13,096 nt of DNA from T1Sed10-7 sp040904745 (GTDB lineage Bacteria; Actinomycetota; Nitriliruptoria; Nitriliruptorales; Nitriliruptoraceae), in assembly GCA_040904745.1 (NCBI GenBank), contig JBBDSW010000013.1, forward strand, positions 1 to 13,096, written 5' to 3'. Within the stretch, counting starts at the first letter, position 1. Each line of letters begins with the position of its first letter. Made by a program: the position numbers and the translations under genes. Positions 6,270 through 13,096 of this stretch are shown here, in pieces. A model generated the notes under the pieces. That model had not been told where the DNA came from. It was given only the letters and a program-made list of their open reading frames with translations, and did not search any database.

Positions 6270-7121
6270 GTGTCCACGCACACGTCCCCGGACGAACGCG
6301 CCGGAACGCACGGCCGACCCGTCACGATCCACGACCTGACCGCTGCCAAGGCGCGCGGTCACCGCTTCGCCATGGTCACCGCCTTCGATGCCAGCAGCGG
6401 TGCGCTGCTCGACGAGCTGGGCGTCCCCGTGATCCTGGTCGGAGACAGCTTGGCGATGGTCTCGCTCGGCTACGACTCGACCGTGCCCATCACCCTCGAC
6501 GAGATGCTGCACCACACCCGGGCGGTCGCCCGCGGCGCCCGGGATGCACTGATCGTCGGCGACCTGCCCTTCGGCAGCTACCAGGACGGACCGTCCCAGG
6601 CCCTGGCGGCCGCGACGCGGATGCTCAAGGAGGGTGGCGCCAACGCGGTCAAGCTCGAAGGTGGTGCGCCGATGGTCGCGACGACGCGTCACCTGGTCGA
6701 GCGGGGCATCCCCGTCATGGGGCACCTCGGACTGACGCCACAGTCCGTCAACCAGTTCGGCGGGTTCAAGGTGCAGGCCCGTGACCAGGCCGCCGCCGAG
6801 CAGCTGGTCGCCGACGCGCGTGCACTCGCTGACGCCGGCGCCTTCGCGATCGTCCTCGAGGGTGTCCCCAACGATGTGGCCGCCGCGGCGACCGAGGCCG
6901 TCGACGTGCCGACCATCGGGATCGGCGCCGGCCCGGCCACCGATGCGCAGGTGCTGGTCTGGCACGACCTGCTCGGGCTCACCGAGGGACGGCTGCCGCG
7001 GTTCGTCAAGCAGTACGCGAACCTGCGCTCGGAGATCGCGACGGCCATCAAGGCCTTCCAGAGCGAGGTCGCGGACGGCGAGTACCCCGCGCCGGAGCAC
7101 ACCTACGGCGACCGCACCTGA
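6270..7121 (+). CDS. panB: 3-methyl-2-oxobutanoate hydroxymethyltransferase (ketopantoate synthesis)
   Basis: Transfers a hydroxymethyl group from 5,10-methylene-tetrahydrofolate to 2-oxoisovalerate, giving ketopantoate, the committed step to pantothenate and coenzyme A; cytosolic. 283 aa, slightly longer than the usual 264-280 because of an N-terminal extension. The TIM-barrel signature residues are present: Mg2+ ligands D59 (LVGDSLAM), D98 (VGDLPFGSY) and E130 (VKLEGG), and catalytic E197 (VLEGVP). VMGHLGLTPQS is also seen. The GTG at 6270 is chosen over the upstream in-frame ATG (6210) because AGGAAGG lies 8 nt before it and the extra residues look non-coding. It is convergent with the adenosyltransferase gene after a 10-nt gap. 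The folate-dependent reaction links it loosely to the pab genes further right. panB near glnA2 is a known actinobacterial neighbourhood, for example in M. tuberculosis. Confidence 0.97.
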   Translation: MSTHTSPDERAGTHGRPVTIHDLTAAKARGHRFAMVTAFDASSGALLDELGVPVILVGDSLAMVSLGYDSTVPITLDEMLHHTRAVARGARDALIVGDLPFGSYQDGPSQALAAATRMLKEGGANAVKLEGGAPMVATTRHLVERGIPVMGHLGLTPQSVNQFGGFKVQARDQAAAEQLVADARALADAGAFAIVLEGVPNDVAAAATEAVDVPTIGIGAGPATDAQVLVWHDLLGLTEGRLPRFVKQYANLRSEIATAIKAFQSEVADGEYPAPEHTYGDRT

Positions 7122-7127
7122 GACCGC

Positions 7128-7164
7128 CCCGTCACGGCTGACGGGAGGGCACGTGCGTGCCCTC
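7128..7164. terminator. Two overlapping hairpins between panB and pduO
   Basis: Hairpin A: CCCGTCA (7128-7134) with TGACGGG (7139-7145), loop CGGC. Hairpin B: GAGGGCACG (7145-7153) with CGTGCCCTC (7156-7164), 2-nt centre. They share base 7145 and sit 7 nt after the panB stop, running into the 3' end of the convergent gene. Inverted repeats work on both strands, so this could be a bidirectional terminator for the two converging transcripts. No U-tracts are visible. Confidence 0.5.
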
Positions 7165-7674
7165 GACCTCGCGTGCCAGGACGTAGAGGAGGTCGGCGCA
7201 GCGGTTGAGGTAGTGGATGGGCGTGTCATCGGGGAGCAGGCCCTCCCGGCTCATCGCGACCGTGTGGCGCTCCGCACGGCGGCAGATGGTACGCGCCAGG
7301 TCCAGCGCAGCTGCCGGTCTACTCCCCCCGGGGACCACGAACGACGTCGGGAGCGGATGCCGGTCGACACAGGCGTCGATCCGCGCGTCGAGCGTGGCCA
7401 CCATGTCCTCGTCGACGCGGCTCACCCCGACCTCGAGTCGCTCCCAGTGGTCGGCCCGGGTCGCGAGCTGGGCGCCGACGACGAACAACTCCCGCTGGAT
7501 GCGCAGGACCTCGTCATGGAGCTCGCCGGTCAGGTCCGCACGCGCCAGCCCGAGCGCGCTGCACGTCTCGTCGACGGTGCCGTAGGCGGTGGTCCGCACG
7601 TCGTGCTTGTCGACCCGTCCCCCGTACAACAGGCCGGTCGTGCCGTCGTCGCCGGTCTTGGTGTAGACCTTCAC
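7132..7674 (-). CDS. pduO: ATP:cob(I)alamin adenosyltransferase, PduO type
   Basis: Transfers the adenosyl group of ATP to cob(I)alamin to make adenosylcobalamin, the cofactor of radical mutases and ribonucleotide reductase; cytosolic trimer in the family. 180 aa, near the usual 185-195. The N-terminal ATP-binding motif is YTKTGDDGTTGLLYGG (4-19), followed by TTAYGTVDETCSALGLAR. The C-terminal helices carry ARTICRRAERHTV and YLNRCADLLYVLARE (N157-R158-C159-A160-D161; the family usually has NRxSD, so Ala replaces Ser). The GTG at 7674 is chosen because the protein family starts right there and GAGG lies 7 nt upstream; a longer frame from 7728 adds 18 Ala/Arg-rich residues that look untranslated. 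It stands alone on its strand. No B12-dependent enzyme and no cobalamin riboswitch is visible. Confidence 0.94.
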   Translation of the reverse strand: MKVYTKTGDDGTTGLLYGGRVDKHDVRTTAYGTVDETCSALGLARADLTGELHDEVLRIQRELFVVGAQLATRADHWERLEVGVSRVDEDMVATLDARIDACVDRHPLPTSFVVPGGSRPAAALDLARTICRRAERHTVAMSREGLLPDDTPIHYLNRCADLLYVLAREVEGTHVPSRQP

Positions 7675-7839
7675 GTGCCTTCCTCGCCTCGTCGGGGACG
7701 GTGCGCCGGCACCGGATCCGGCGGCCACCGGAGCGTAGCGTCAGGCATGCCCCGGGAACCGTGGGTCTGGTCCGCTCCCACCCGGACGCGCGGATGGACC
7801 GCTACCGTTCAGCCCCCGACGACCCCCACCGAGGAACCC
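7675..7839. promoter_or_regulatory. Divergent intergenic region (pduO / pab operon)
   Basis: 165 bp between outward-facing genes. A TAnnnT-type -10 candidate, TACCGT, lies at 7803-7808, about 32 bp before the plus-strand GTG, and TACGCT on the minus strand (7737-7732) could serve pduO. Neither has a recognisable -35. GAGGAA at 7831-7836 is the ribosome-binding site of the 80-aa gene. I see no riboswitch-like structure. Confidence 0.3.
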
Positions 7840-8082
7840 GTGAGCGAGGACCGATCCCCACGGCACGACTTCCGGGTACTCACCCGGCAACGTGGTGGCT
7901 ACGACGGCGGCTGGATGATGGACGTCCAGCTGCAGGTCGCTGCGACCGGTGCGCTGGTGTGGGCGCAGACGTTCTCGGACACCGCCCAGGCCGAGGCCTT
8001 CCGCGCCGAGCTCGAGGAGGACCTCGTCGCACTGGACGCCGCCGAGTTCCGACGGAAGTACGGCGTCCCCGCCAGCACGTGA
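7840..8082 (+). CDS. Hypothetical 80-aa protein, first gene of the pab operon
   Basis: I do not recognise this family. The sequence suggests two beta strands (DFRVLTRQ; WMMDVQLQVAATGALVWAQTF) followed by an acidic helix (TAQAEAFRAELEEDLVALDAAEFRRKYGV), a small cytosolic alpha/beta protein with no signal peptide or membrane segment and no cysteines. The GTG at 7840 has GAGG five nt upstream and is preferred to an in-frame ATG at 7747, whose extra residues look like non-coding sequence and which lacks a ribosome-binding site. The stop overlaps the pabB start as GTGA, so the two are probably coupled and made together. That linkage suggests, but does not show, a role near aminodeoxychorismate synthesis. 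Confidence 0.75.
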   Translation: MSEDRSPRHDFRVLTRQRGGYDGGWMMDVQLQVAATGALVWAQTFSDTAQAEAFRAELEEDLVALDAAEFRRKYGVPAST

Positions 8083-9614
8083 CCGGCGGCGCCGACGTGC
8101 GCTTCGACGCGCTCCCGGCCGCCGAACCGCTCGTGCACACCGACGTCGAGGCACCCCGTGACCAGGACGGGCTCGTCGACCTCGACGGGGTCGTCGACGC
8201 CCTCGGCGGCGCTGACCTCCTCGAGAGCGCGGACGCGAGCGGATGGAGCTACGTCGTCCCGCATGGTCGGTGGCGACTCCGCGACGACGGCCACCGCACC
8301 CGCCTCCACGGGCCGGGGGGACTCGCCCACGACCTCGGACCCGACCCGTTCGAGGCGCTCGAGCGCCTCTGCGCCCACCTCGGGGCCGTGCCGGGTGCCC
8401 GCGCCGATCCGTCGCTCCCGCCGCTGACCGGTGGGCTCCTGGGCGTCCTCGCCTACGAGCTCGGGAGCCGCATCGAGCGGCTGCCCACCCCGACGAACGA
8501 CGACCGCGGCCGTGACCAGCTCGCCATGCGGATCGTCGAGGTCGTGTGCGCGGTCCCACCGACGCGCGAGCACGTGCTGTTGCTCGCGCGTCCGCTCCCG
8601 CCGAGCCTGGCGGGACCCGACGGCGCCGAGACGAGCGCGGGAGCCTGCATCGAGGATGCTCGCCGGCGGCTCGGCGCGGCCGCCCGGCGGCGAGTACGAG
8701 CCGACACGGCCCGCTCGACCGTCCCCCGTCCCCCAGCCCAGGTGGCCTGGACGAGCCTGCCCCGCGCGGACCATCTCCGTCTGATCCGCCGGGTGCTGGA
8801 CGCGATCGCGGCCGGCGAGGTGTTCCAGGTCAACCTGACCCAACGCCTGTCCGCACGCTGGCCGGGGGACGTCCACACGCTCTACCGGTCGCTCAGGGAG
8901 GCGTCCCCGGCCGCCTACGGCGCAGCCCTGCCGGACGCCGGTGTGGCCTCGATCTCCCCGGAGACGTTCCTCCGTGTCGAGGGCCGAGCGGTCACGACCC
9001 GGCCGATCAAGGGAACGCGGCCACGGGCACGGGATGCAGCCCTCGACGCAGCGCTGGCCGACGACCTGGCCACCGCCGGCAAGGACCGCGCGGAGAACGT
9101 GATGGTGGTCGATCTCGAACGCAACGACCTCGGTCGGGTGTGTCGTACCGGCAGCATCCAGGTCCCCGAGCTCACCCGCCTGCAGGGGTTGCCCACCGTG
9201 TGGCATCTGGTCTCCACGGTGCGTGGCACCCTCGCAGACGACGTCGGCTACGGGCGCCTGCTCCGCGCGACGTTCCCGAGTGGGTCGATCACCGGGGCCC
9301 CCAAGATCGCGGCCATGACGTTGATCGGGACGCTCGAGCCGGTCCGACGCGGCGCCTACTGCGGCGCGATCGGCTTCCTGTCGCCCGGGCAAGCCAGGCT
9401 GTCGGTCGCGATCCGCACGGCGGTGTTGCACGGCAACGGCGAGGTGGACCACGGCGCGGGCGGCGGCATCGTCGCGGACTCCGACCCGGTCGCCGAGCAT
9501 GCGGAGAGCCTGGACAAGGCGGCCGCCTTCCTGCGCGCGGTCCGAGCGAGAAGGGTGGTACCGGCGCCGAGCCGGACGACGACGGCTCCCCCGGCACCAT
9601 CGGTACGACGATGA
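8079..9614 (+). CDS. pabB: Aminodeoxychorismate synthase component I
   Basis: Converts chorismate plus ammonia to 4-amino-4-deoxychorismate, the first dedicated step to p-aminobenzoate and folate. 511 aa: N-terminal anthranilate-synthase-I domain (about 35-190), then the chorismate-binding domain from about residue 225. The key discriminator is PIKGTRPR with K311: PabB enzymes use this lysine as nucleophile, whereas anthranilate synthases have PIAGT. Also seen are EVFQVNLTQRLSARW, DRAENVMVVDLERNDLGRVC and T398-FPSGSITGAPK. The GTG at 8079 overlaps the preceding stop (GTGA); GTG at 8097 is a possible alternative. The stop overlaps the pabC ATG (ATGA). No pabA glutaminase gene is in the window, so the enzyme must use a distant PabA/TrpG-type amidotransferase or free ammonia. 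The roughly 20 C-terminal residues are Pro/Arg/Thr-rich and probably disordered. Confidence 0.93.
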   Translation: MTGGADVRFDALPAAEPLVHTDVEAPRDQDGLVDLDGVVDALGGADLLESADASGWSYVVPHGRWRLRDDGHRTRLHGPGGLAHDLGPDPFEALERLCAHLGAVPGARADPSLPPLTGGLLGVLAYELGSRIERLPTPTNDDRGRDQLAMRIVEVVCAVPPTREHVLLLARPLPPSLAGPDGAETSAGACIEDARRRLGAAARRRVRADTARSTVPRPPAQVAWTSLPRADHLRLIRRVLDAIAAGEVFQVNLTQRLSARWPGDVHTLYRSLREASPAAYGAALPDAGVASISPETFLRVEGRAVTTRPIKGTRPRARDAALDAALADDLATAGKDRAENVMVVDLERNDLGRVCRTGSIQVPELTRLQGLPTVWHLVSTVRGTLADDVGYGRLLRATFPSGSITGAPKIAAMTLIGTLEPVRRGAYCGAIGFLSPGQARLSVAIRTAVLHGNGEVDHGAGGGIVADSDPVAEHAESLDKAAAFLRAVRARRVVPAPSRTTTAPPAPSVRR

Positions 9615-10510
9615 CCGAGACCCAGGTGCTGGTCGACGGCACCCTCCTGCCGGCGGCGAGCGCGACCATCAGCGCGTTGGACCGTGGCTTCCGCTCCGGC
9701 GAGGGCGTCTTCGAGACCCTCCGGGTCCGGGATCGACGGGCGTTCCGCCTGGCGGGCCACCTGGACCGACTCCTCGGCACGGCCGGACGCCTCGGCATCG
9801 CGCTGGACCGCCAGGCACTGGGCAGTGGCATCGCCGCCGTCGTCGCGGCCAACGGCCACCTCGGTACGGACGTGATCGTGCGCGTCACCTGCTCGGCCGG
9901 TCCGCTGGACATCGACCGGCCGTTCCCCGGCACGGGTCGATCAGACGCCCCACCCACCGTGGTCATCAGCGTCCATCCCCCCACACCCGGACCCGTGGCC
10001 CCGGGCCCGCCTGCGCGGGGGCTCCTGGTCGATCTGCGCCGGGAGCTGGCCTGGGCCAAGAGCACCGCGTACCTGGTCGCGCTGGTGGCGCAGCGCCTGG
10101 CCGTCGAGCAGGGCGCCACCGACGCGCTGCTGTGCGATGCCCAGGGAGCACCTCTGGAAGCGGCGACCGCCAACCTCTTCGTCATCCTCGACCAGACGCT
10201 GATCACCCCACCCGTCGACGCCGGGGTACTGGCAGGGGTCACCCGGGCGGCCGTGCTCGAGGTGGCACCCACCTGCGGGCTGCGTGCGGACGTGCGGCCG
10301 CTGAGCCGGGAGTCGCTCCTCGTGGCCGACGAAGCCCTGTTGACCTCGGCGGTCAGCGGGTTGCGTCCCCTGACCTCCGTGGACGGCCGTCCGATCGGTA
10401 CCGGCGAGCCGGGTCCGGTGACCCGGCAGCTCTCCGAGGCCTACACGGCGCTGGTCGCCGCCGAGCAACGCCCGGTGGACGATCCCGTCAGCTGGTCGTC
10501 AACCGGCTGA
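9611..10510 (+). CDS. pabC: Class IV aminotransferase, probable aminodeoxychorismate lyase
   Basis: PLP enzyme that should split 4-amino-4-deoxychorismate into p-aminobenzoate and pyruvate, completing the step begun by PabB. 299 aa, fold type IV. Seen: SALDRGFRSGEGVFETLRV (about 21-39), the PLP lysine K150 in ELAWAKSTAYLVAL, and LEAATANLFVI, the conserved E..tANlF element. The family also includes branched-chain and D-amino-acid aminotransferases; the K-S-T-x-Y context and the ATGA overlap with pabB favour PabC. The ATG at 9611 is fixed by that overlap and by the start of homology. A Pro-rich insert (PPTPGPVAPGPPARG, about 119-133) lies before the PLP lysine. The last 23 bp overlap the end of the opposing npdG-like gene. 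Confidence 0.9.
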   Translation: MTETQVLVDGTLLPAASATISALDRGFRSGEGVFETLRVRDRRAFRLAGHLDRLLGTAGRLGIALDRQALGSGIAAVVAANGHLGTDVIVRVTCSAGPLDIDRPFPGTGRSDAPPTVVISVHPPTPGPVAPGPPARGLLVDLRRELAWAKSTAYLVALVAQRLAVEQGATDALLCDAQGAPLEAATANLFVILDQTLITPPVDAGVLAGVTRAAVLEVAPTCGLRADVRPLSRESLLVADEALLTSAVSGLRPLTSVDGRPIGTGEPGPVTRQLSEAYTALVAAEQRPVDDPVSWSSTG

Positions 10511-11159
10511 GACGCACGCCCGCGTGGGTCCGGTAGCGGGAGTTGACGCTGATCAGGACCGGTGTGAGCGACTCGAGGACGACCGCCAGGCGCAGCTTGC
10601 CGGCCGCGACGCCCCGCGCCCCCTCGATGCGATCGGCCAGGGCCACGACCGCCTCCACGGCCTCCGGATCGTCCCCGGCCACCAGGACGTCGTCCTCGAC
10701 CGGATGCTCGAGGTCGTTCAGGACGGGACCGGCCACGGTGTTGAACGCGGCCACCACACGGGACGCGGGGAACCGCGAGGCGATGTACTCGGCAGCCGAT
10801 CCCGCCTCCAACACCAGCGGACGGGGCCCGGCGGCATCGAAGGCCAGCGGGTTCACGGTGGACACGATCAGCGCCTCGCCGACCGATCCCTCGATCGTGT
10901 CCAACGTCGCCTCCAGCGAGTCGAACGGGACCGCCAGCACGACGATGGCGCACCGGGCCGCATCGGCGTTCGATCCTCCGCCGATCCCGGCGGCATCCTC
11001 ACCGAGCCGTGCGGTGAGTTCACGCGCGGTCGCCTCCCCCCGGGACACCTCGCGGGAGCCGATCTGGATCTCGACGCCGGCACGGGCCAGCCGTGCCGCC
11101 AGGCCGCGACCCATGGGTCCGGTCCCCCCGATGATGCCGATCCGCTGTTCCATAGCCAT
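10488..11159 (-). CDS. npdG: NADPH-dependent F420 reductase-like protein
   Basis: Probably transfers hydride between NADP(H) and coenzyme F420, linking the F420 pool to NADPH in the cytosol. 223 aa, matching the family (about 210-230). The N-terminal Rossmann fold has RIGIIGGTGPMGRGLAARLARAG (6-28) and IGSR (33-36), the spot where the NADP 2'-phosphate binds. Then come IVVLAVPFDS, VSTVNPL, AFNTVAGPVLND and a VAGDDPEA strand. ATG 11159 is preferred, with AGGAG 7 nt upstream; ATG 11153 is possible and would drop two residues. It is transcribed alone, divergent from the alpha/beta hydrolase gene and overlapping pabC tail-to-tail by 23 bp. No other F420 gene is nearby. A related oxidoreductase of different specificity cannot be excluded. 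Confidence 0.87.
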   Translation of the reverse strand: MAMEQRIGIIGGTGPMGRGLAARLARAGVEIQIGSREVSRGEATARELTARLGEDAAGIGGGSNADAARCAIVVLAVPFDSLEATLDTIEGSVGEALIVSTVNPLAFDAAGPRPLVLEAGSAAEYIASRFPASRVVAAFNTVAGPVLNDLEHPVEDDVLVAGDDPEAVEAVVALADRIEGARGVAAGKLRLAVVLESLTPVLISVNSRYRTHAGVRLSRLTTS

Positions 11160-11359
11160 CCCTTTGCTCCTGATCTCTGGCCCCACGGCCCGAACGAGAG
11201 CGCATCGAACCACACGCGGCCGACCATCACGGGCGCGGCAGGAGCCGTCGGTAGACTGCACCCGGCCGTTCCCCGTTGGGTTCGGCACGGCGGTGAGCGG
11301 CGGGGACGGCCCTGGCGGACGTCCCCTGTGCCACGCGACGAGCGGCGAGGGAGGCGACC
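11160..11359. promoter_or_regulatory. Divergent intergenic region (npdG / hydrolase) with -10 candidate and leader hairpin
   Basis: 200 bp between outward-facing genes. TAGACT at 11252-11257 (in GGTAGACTG) is a good actinobacterial -10 for the hydrolase gene; no clear -35 is seen. The transcript would have a leader of about 95 nt containing a 7-bp inverted repeat, GGGGACG (11302-11308) and CGTCCCC (11320-11326), 34 nt before the start codon. The npdG ribosome-binding site (AGGAG) is at the left end on the minus strand. Confidence 0.35.
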
Positions 11360-12247
11360 GTGGCAGCACGCCCCGGCCCCGGTCTGCGGTGGCATCGCAC
11401 GACGATCGGCGGTCGCAGCGTCGCCTACGGCGACGCCGGGGACGGTCCCGCGGTGGTGTTCCTCCACGGATGGGGACTGACGGCCCGCTCCTACGCGCAT
11501 GCGTTCCCGCTCATCGCGGCCACCGGCTCCCGCGTGATCGCCCCCGCCCTGCCGGGTTTCGGGCGCAGCGATCCGCTGGAGGGCGACTACACGTTCCCGC
11601 GGCTGGCCGCCTGGGTCCTCGAACTCCTCGACACGCTCGACCTCCGCGACCCGGTGACCCTCGTCGGCCACTCGTTCGGCGGCGCCGTGGCGACCGCCAC
11701 CGCCTGGGAGGAACCGGACCGCGTCCGGGCCCTGGTGCTCGTCAACTCGATCGGCGGCTCCGTGTGGAAGGACTCGCGCCGAGGGCAGCGTTCGCTCGCG
11801 GACCGGCCGTTGTGGGACTGGGGTCTCAGGATGCCCGGCGAGTTCAGCCGTCGCCACTACCGCAGGGTGCTCCCGGTCGTGATCCGCGACCTGGTCGGCA
11901 ACGCGTTGCACAACCCGGGGGCGATGCGGCGTGCCGGGGAGCTGGCCCGTGCGGCGGACCTGCGCGAGGAGCTCACCACCCTGGCCGAGCGAGGCCTCCC
12001 GGTGTCGATCCTGTGGGGCTCGGAGGACCAGGTCGTCCCCGAGGCCACCTTCCTCGCCCTGTGCGACGCCGCGGGGGCACCCGGTGACATCATCCCCGAC
12101 GCCGGTCATGCCTGGCTGATCGCGGACCCGGAGGGGTTCGGGGAGCTGGTCACCAACTCGCTGGCCGTCCAGCGCACGCTCACGGAACGCACCGCCCACC
12201 CGGAGCACCCATCCGGAGGCGAGGAACCGATCGAGCGGAGCGCGTGA
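11360..12247 (+). CDS. Alpha/beta hydrolase
   Basis: 295-aa alpha/beta-hydrolase-fold enzyme; esterase, lipase or C-C hydrolase activity is possible, and the substrate is unknown. The catalytic triad is visible: nucleophile S105 in GHSFGG, acid D223 in WGSEDQVVP, and H250 in DAGHAWL. The oxyanion-hole strand is VVFLHGWGL (about 32-40), followed by PALPGFGRSD. The cap region (about 135-195) is rich in Arg and Trp. No signal peptide is present, so it is cytosolic. The GTG at 11360 has GAGGGAGG five nt upstream. About 25 residues after the last core helix (PEHPSGGEEPIERSA) look disordered. It ends 15 nt from the stop of the convergent ferritin-like gene and is divergent from npdG. Confidence 0.93.
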   Translation: MAARPGPGLRWHRTTIGGRSVAYGDAGDGPAVVFLHGWGLTARSYAHAFPLIAATGSRVIAPALPGFGRSDPLEGDYTFPRLAAWVLELLDTLDLRDPVTLVGHSFGGAVATATAWEEPDRVRALVLVNSIGGSVWKDSRRGQRSLADRPLWDWGLRMPGEFSRRHYRRVLPVVIRDLVGNALHNPGAMRRAGELARAADLREELTTLAERGLPVSILWGSEDQVVPEATFLALCDAAGAPGDIIPDAGHAWLIADPEGFGELVTNSLAVQRTLTERTAHPEHPSGGEEPIERSA

Positions 12248-12262
12248 GCGCCCGCCCACCCA

Positions 12263-12994
12263 TCAGTCCTCGTCGTCGAGATCCTCGAGTCCCAGCGCCA
12301 CCGCCCGCCGGCGGTGCCCGGTCAGGACCTCCATCGCCAGACGTTTGACCTGTGCCTCGGCCGTGACGCCCTCCGCGTCGGCCGCCTCGGCGAAGAGCAC
12401 CTTCAGGGCGTCGGTCTGGCTCATCGCGTCCTGGTAGCTGGTCAGGGCGCGACCCAGCAGGTCACCGGTCAGGTGGCGGGCACGTGCCATCGTGGCGGGG
12501 TTGGTCAGCTGTGCCTTCAGCTGCTCGACGGCGGCGGCCTCGAACTCCTCCCGCCCACCGATGGCCTCGGTGACGAGGTCGGCGGTGCGGTCGTCGAGCA
12601 CCGGTGCCAGGGCACGGGCGAAGTCGGCCGCGATCGGGAGCCCGAGGGCGAAGAACACGCTCGCACCGAACCAATCGTCCAACGGTGCGCGATCGAAGTA
12701 GGCGTCGAACGGCTCCTTCTGGGCGTCCATCACGGCCTCGGGAGCGTCCGTGCGAGCGGCCAGATCGTCATGGAGCGCCCGGTAGGCGGCCAGTTCGTGC
12801 TCGACCACCGCGACGGCGAGGTCGGCGTTGTAGGCATCCGGTGCCACGCCGATCAGCCGCGCCGCGGCCTCGACGGCACGGAGCTGGCCGTAGGCCAACG
12901 CGCCGAGCAGCTCCACCGTCGCCTGCTCGCCGGTGCTGGGACCGGCAGATCCATCGGTCGTCGTCACGATCAGGTCGCTCTCCGCGGCCGCCAT
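12263..12994 (-). CDS. Ferritin-like fold protein, MiaE-like (Rv3210c-type)
   Basis: 243-aa, largely helical acidic protein resembling the actinobacterial ferritin-like family related to the tRNA hydroxylase MiaE (Pfam MiaE_2, mycobacterial Rv3210c). Helix 1 is VELLGALAYGQLRAVEAAARLIG (27-49); helix 2 is LAVAVVEHELAAYRALHDDL (59-78). A middle FDAYFDRAPLDDWFGASVFFALGLPIAADF block (95-124) and a later helix LVTEAIGGREEFEAAAVEQL (139-158) follow, then GRALTSYQDAMSQ, and the C-terminus is acidic (DLDDED). As I recall the family, helix 2 usually has ExxH and the later helix GHxEF; here these read ELAA (67-70) and GGREEF (145-150), so the iron-binding histidines seem absent. The ATG at 12994 has GGAG 8 nt upstream and lies inside the 3' end of the preceding gene. 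Function is unproven even in relatives. Confidence 0.78.
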   Translation of the reverse strand: MAAAESDLIVTTTDGSAGPSTGEQATVELLGALAYGQLRAVEAAARLIGVAPDAYNADLAVAVVEHELAAYRALHDDLAARTDAPEAVMDAQKEPFDAYFDRAPLDDWFGASVFFALGLPIAADFARALAPVLDDRTADLVTEAIGGREEFEAAAVEQLKAQLTNPATMARARHLTGDLLGRALTSYQDAMSQTDALKVLFAEAADAEGVTAEAQVKRLAMEVLTGHRRRAVALGLEDLDDED

Positions 12995-13096
12995 CCGAGC
13001 CGCTCCGAGATCTCACGCGCGGAACGCAGGACGCGCAGCGCGATGTTCTCCGGTTCCGGGAGCCGTGCGGTGGGGGCCACGATCCCGACGGCCGCC
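12970..13096 (-). CDS. C-terminal end of a probable IclR-family regulator (5' part outside window)
   Basis: The last 41 residues of an ORF running in from the right edge: AAVGIVAPTARLPEPEN, then a helix IALRVLRSAREISERLGW and a basic tail RPRRAT. A strand reading AAVgivaPtaRl followed by an amphipathic helix with AREIS..LG is the usual end of the IclR ligand-binding domain, so a transcription factor is likely. Only this fragment can be judged and the DNA-binding domain is not visible. The stop (12972-12970) lies inside the ferritin-like gene, overlapping its start by 25 nt, so the two are probably one transcription unit. Confidence 0.55.
   Translation of the reverse strand, partial: AAVGIVAPTARLPEPENIALRVLRSAREISERLGWRPRRAT

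Noticed and set aside
7747..7839. N-terminal extension of the 80-aa protein (from ATG 7747)
   Set aside because: There is no ribosome-binding site before 7747, the added residues look non-coding, and a good GAGG sits at the right distance from GTG 7840.
7675..7839. Cobalamin riboswitch upstream of pduO
   Set aside because: The gap is short and I see neither a B12-box-like sequence nor the long structured leader such an element needs.
7899..9500. 533-aa minus-strand ORF opposite pabB
   Set aside because: It is a mirror of a high-GC coding frame. The translation is Arg/Gly/Asp-rich with no motifs, while the plus strand encodes a clear PabB.
1..13096. Mobile elements, phage genes, defence systems, CRISPR or RNA genes
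   Set aside because: No transposase, integrase, direct-repeat array, tRNA-like fold or compositional break was found. All assigned genes look like core actinobacterial chromosome.

Overview
The window is dense, very GC-rich bacterial DNA. GTG starts and 4-base overlaps are common, and there is an NADPH:F420 reductase-like gene, a GlnA2-type glutamine synthetase and a GlnR-like operator. Together these point to a chromosomal segment of a high-GC actinobacterium, possibly a deep-branching lineage. I see no mobile element, CRISPR array, rRNA or tRNA. Almost everything is housekeeping metabolism.

Left part (1-3659), nitrogen and NAD. On the minus strand lie the start of glnA2 (cut by the window edge), a possible 38-codon leader ORF ending at its start codon, and the ammonium transporter amt. 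Divergent from amt is nadE, the glutamine-dependent NAD+ synthetase. The shared amt/nadE promoter region carries four 5-bp half-sites at exact 11-bp spacing, the arrangement of a GlnR operator. Ammonium uptake, glutamine synthesis and a glutamine-consuming enzyme are thus grouped around one probable nitrogen-control site.

Middle (3637-7674). A minus-strand cluster holds a 196-aa glycine-zipper membrane protein, a MarR-type regulator and an MFS exporter; marR and the MFS gene overlap by 4 bases, and a palindrome sits at the marR start. Divergent to the cluster is panB (pantothenate/CoA), which converges on a PduO-type cobalamin adenosyltransferase gene over two overlapping hairpins.

Right part (7840-13096). 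A plus-strand operon (80-aa unknown protein, pabB, pabC), each pair overlapping by 4 bases, makes p-aminobenzoate for folate. It runs tail-to-tail into an npdG-like F420/NADP reductase gene. Then come an alpha/beta hydrolase gene (plus) and, on the minus strand, a ferritin-like MiaE-type gene that overlaps the 3' end of a probable IclR-family regulator cut by the right edge.

No wholly new system is evident. The most interesting signals are regulatory: the GlnR-like array, the leader ORF plus hairpin before glnA2, and the operator-like palindrome at the marR start. Two small or membrane proteins of unknown function and a ferritin-like protein that seems to lack its usual histidines are also worth checking.
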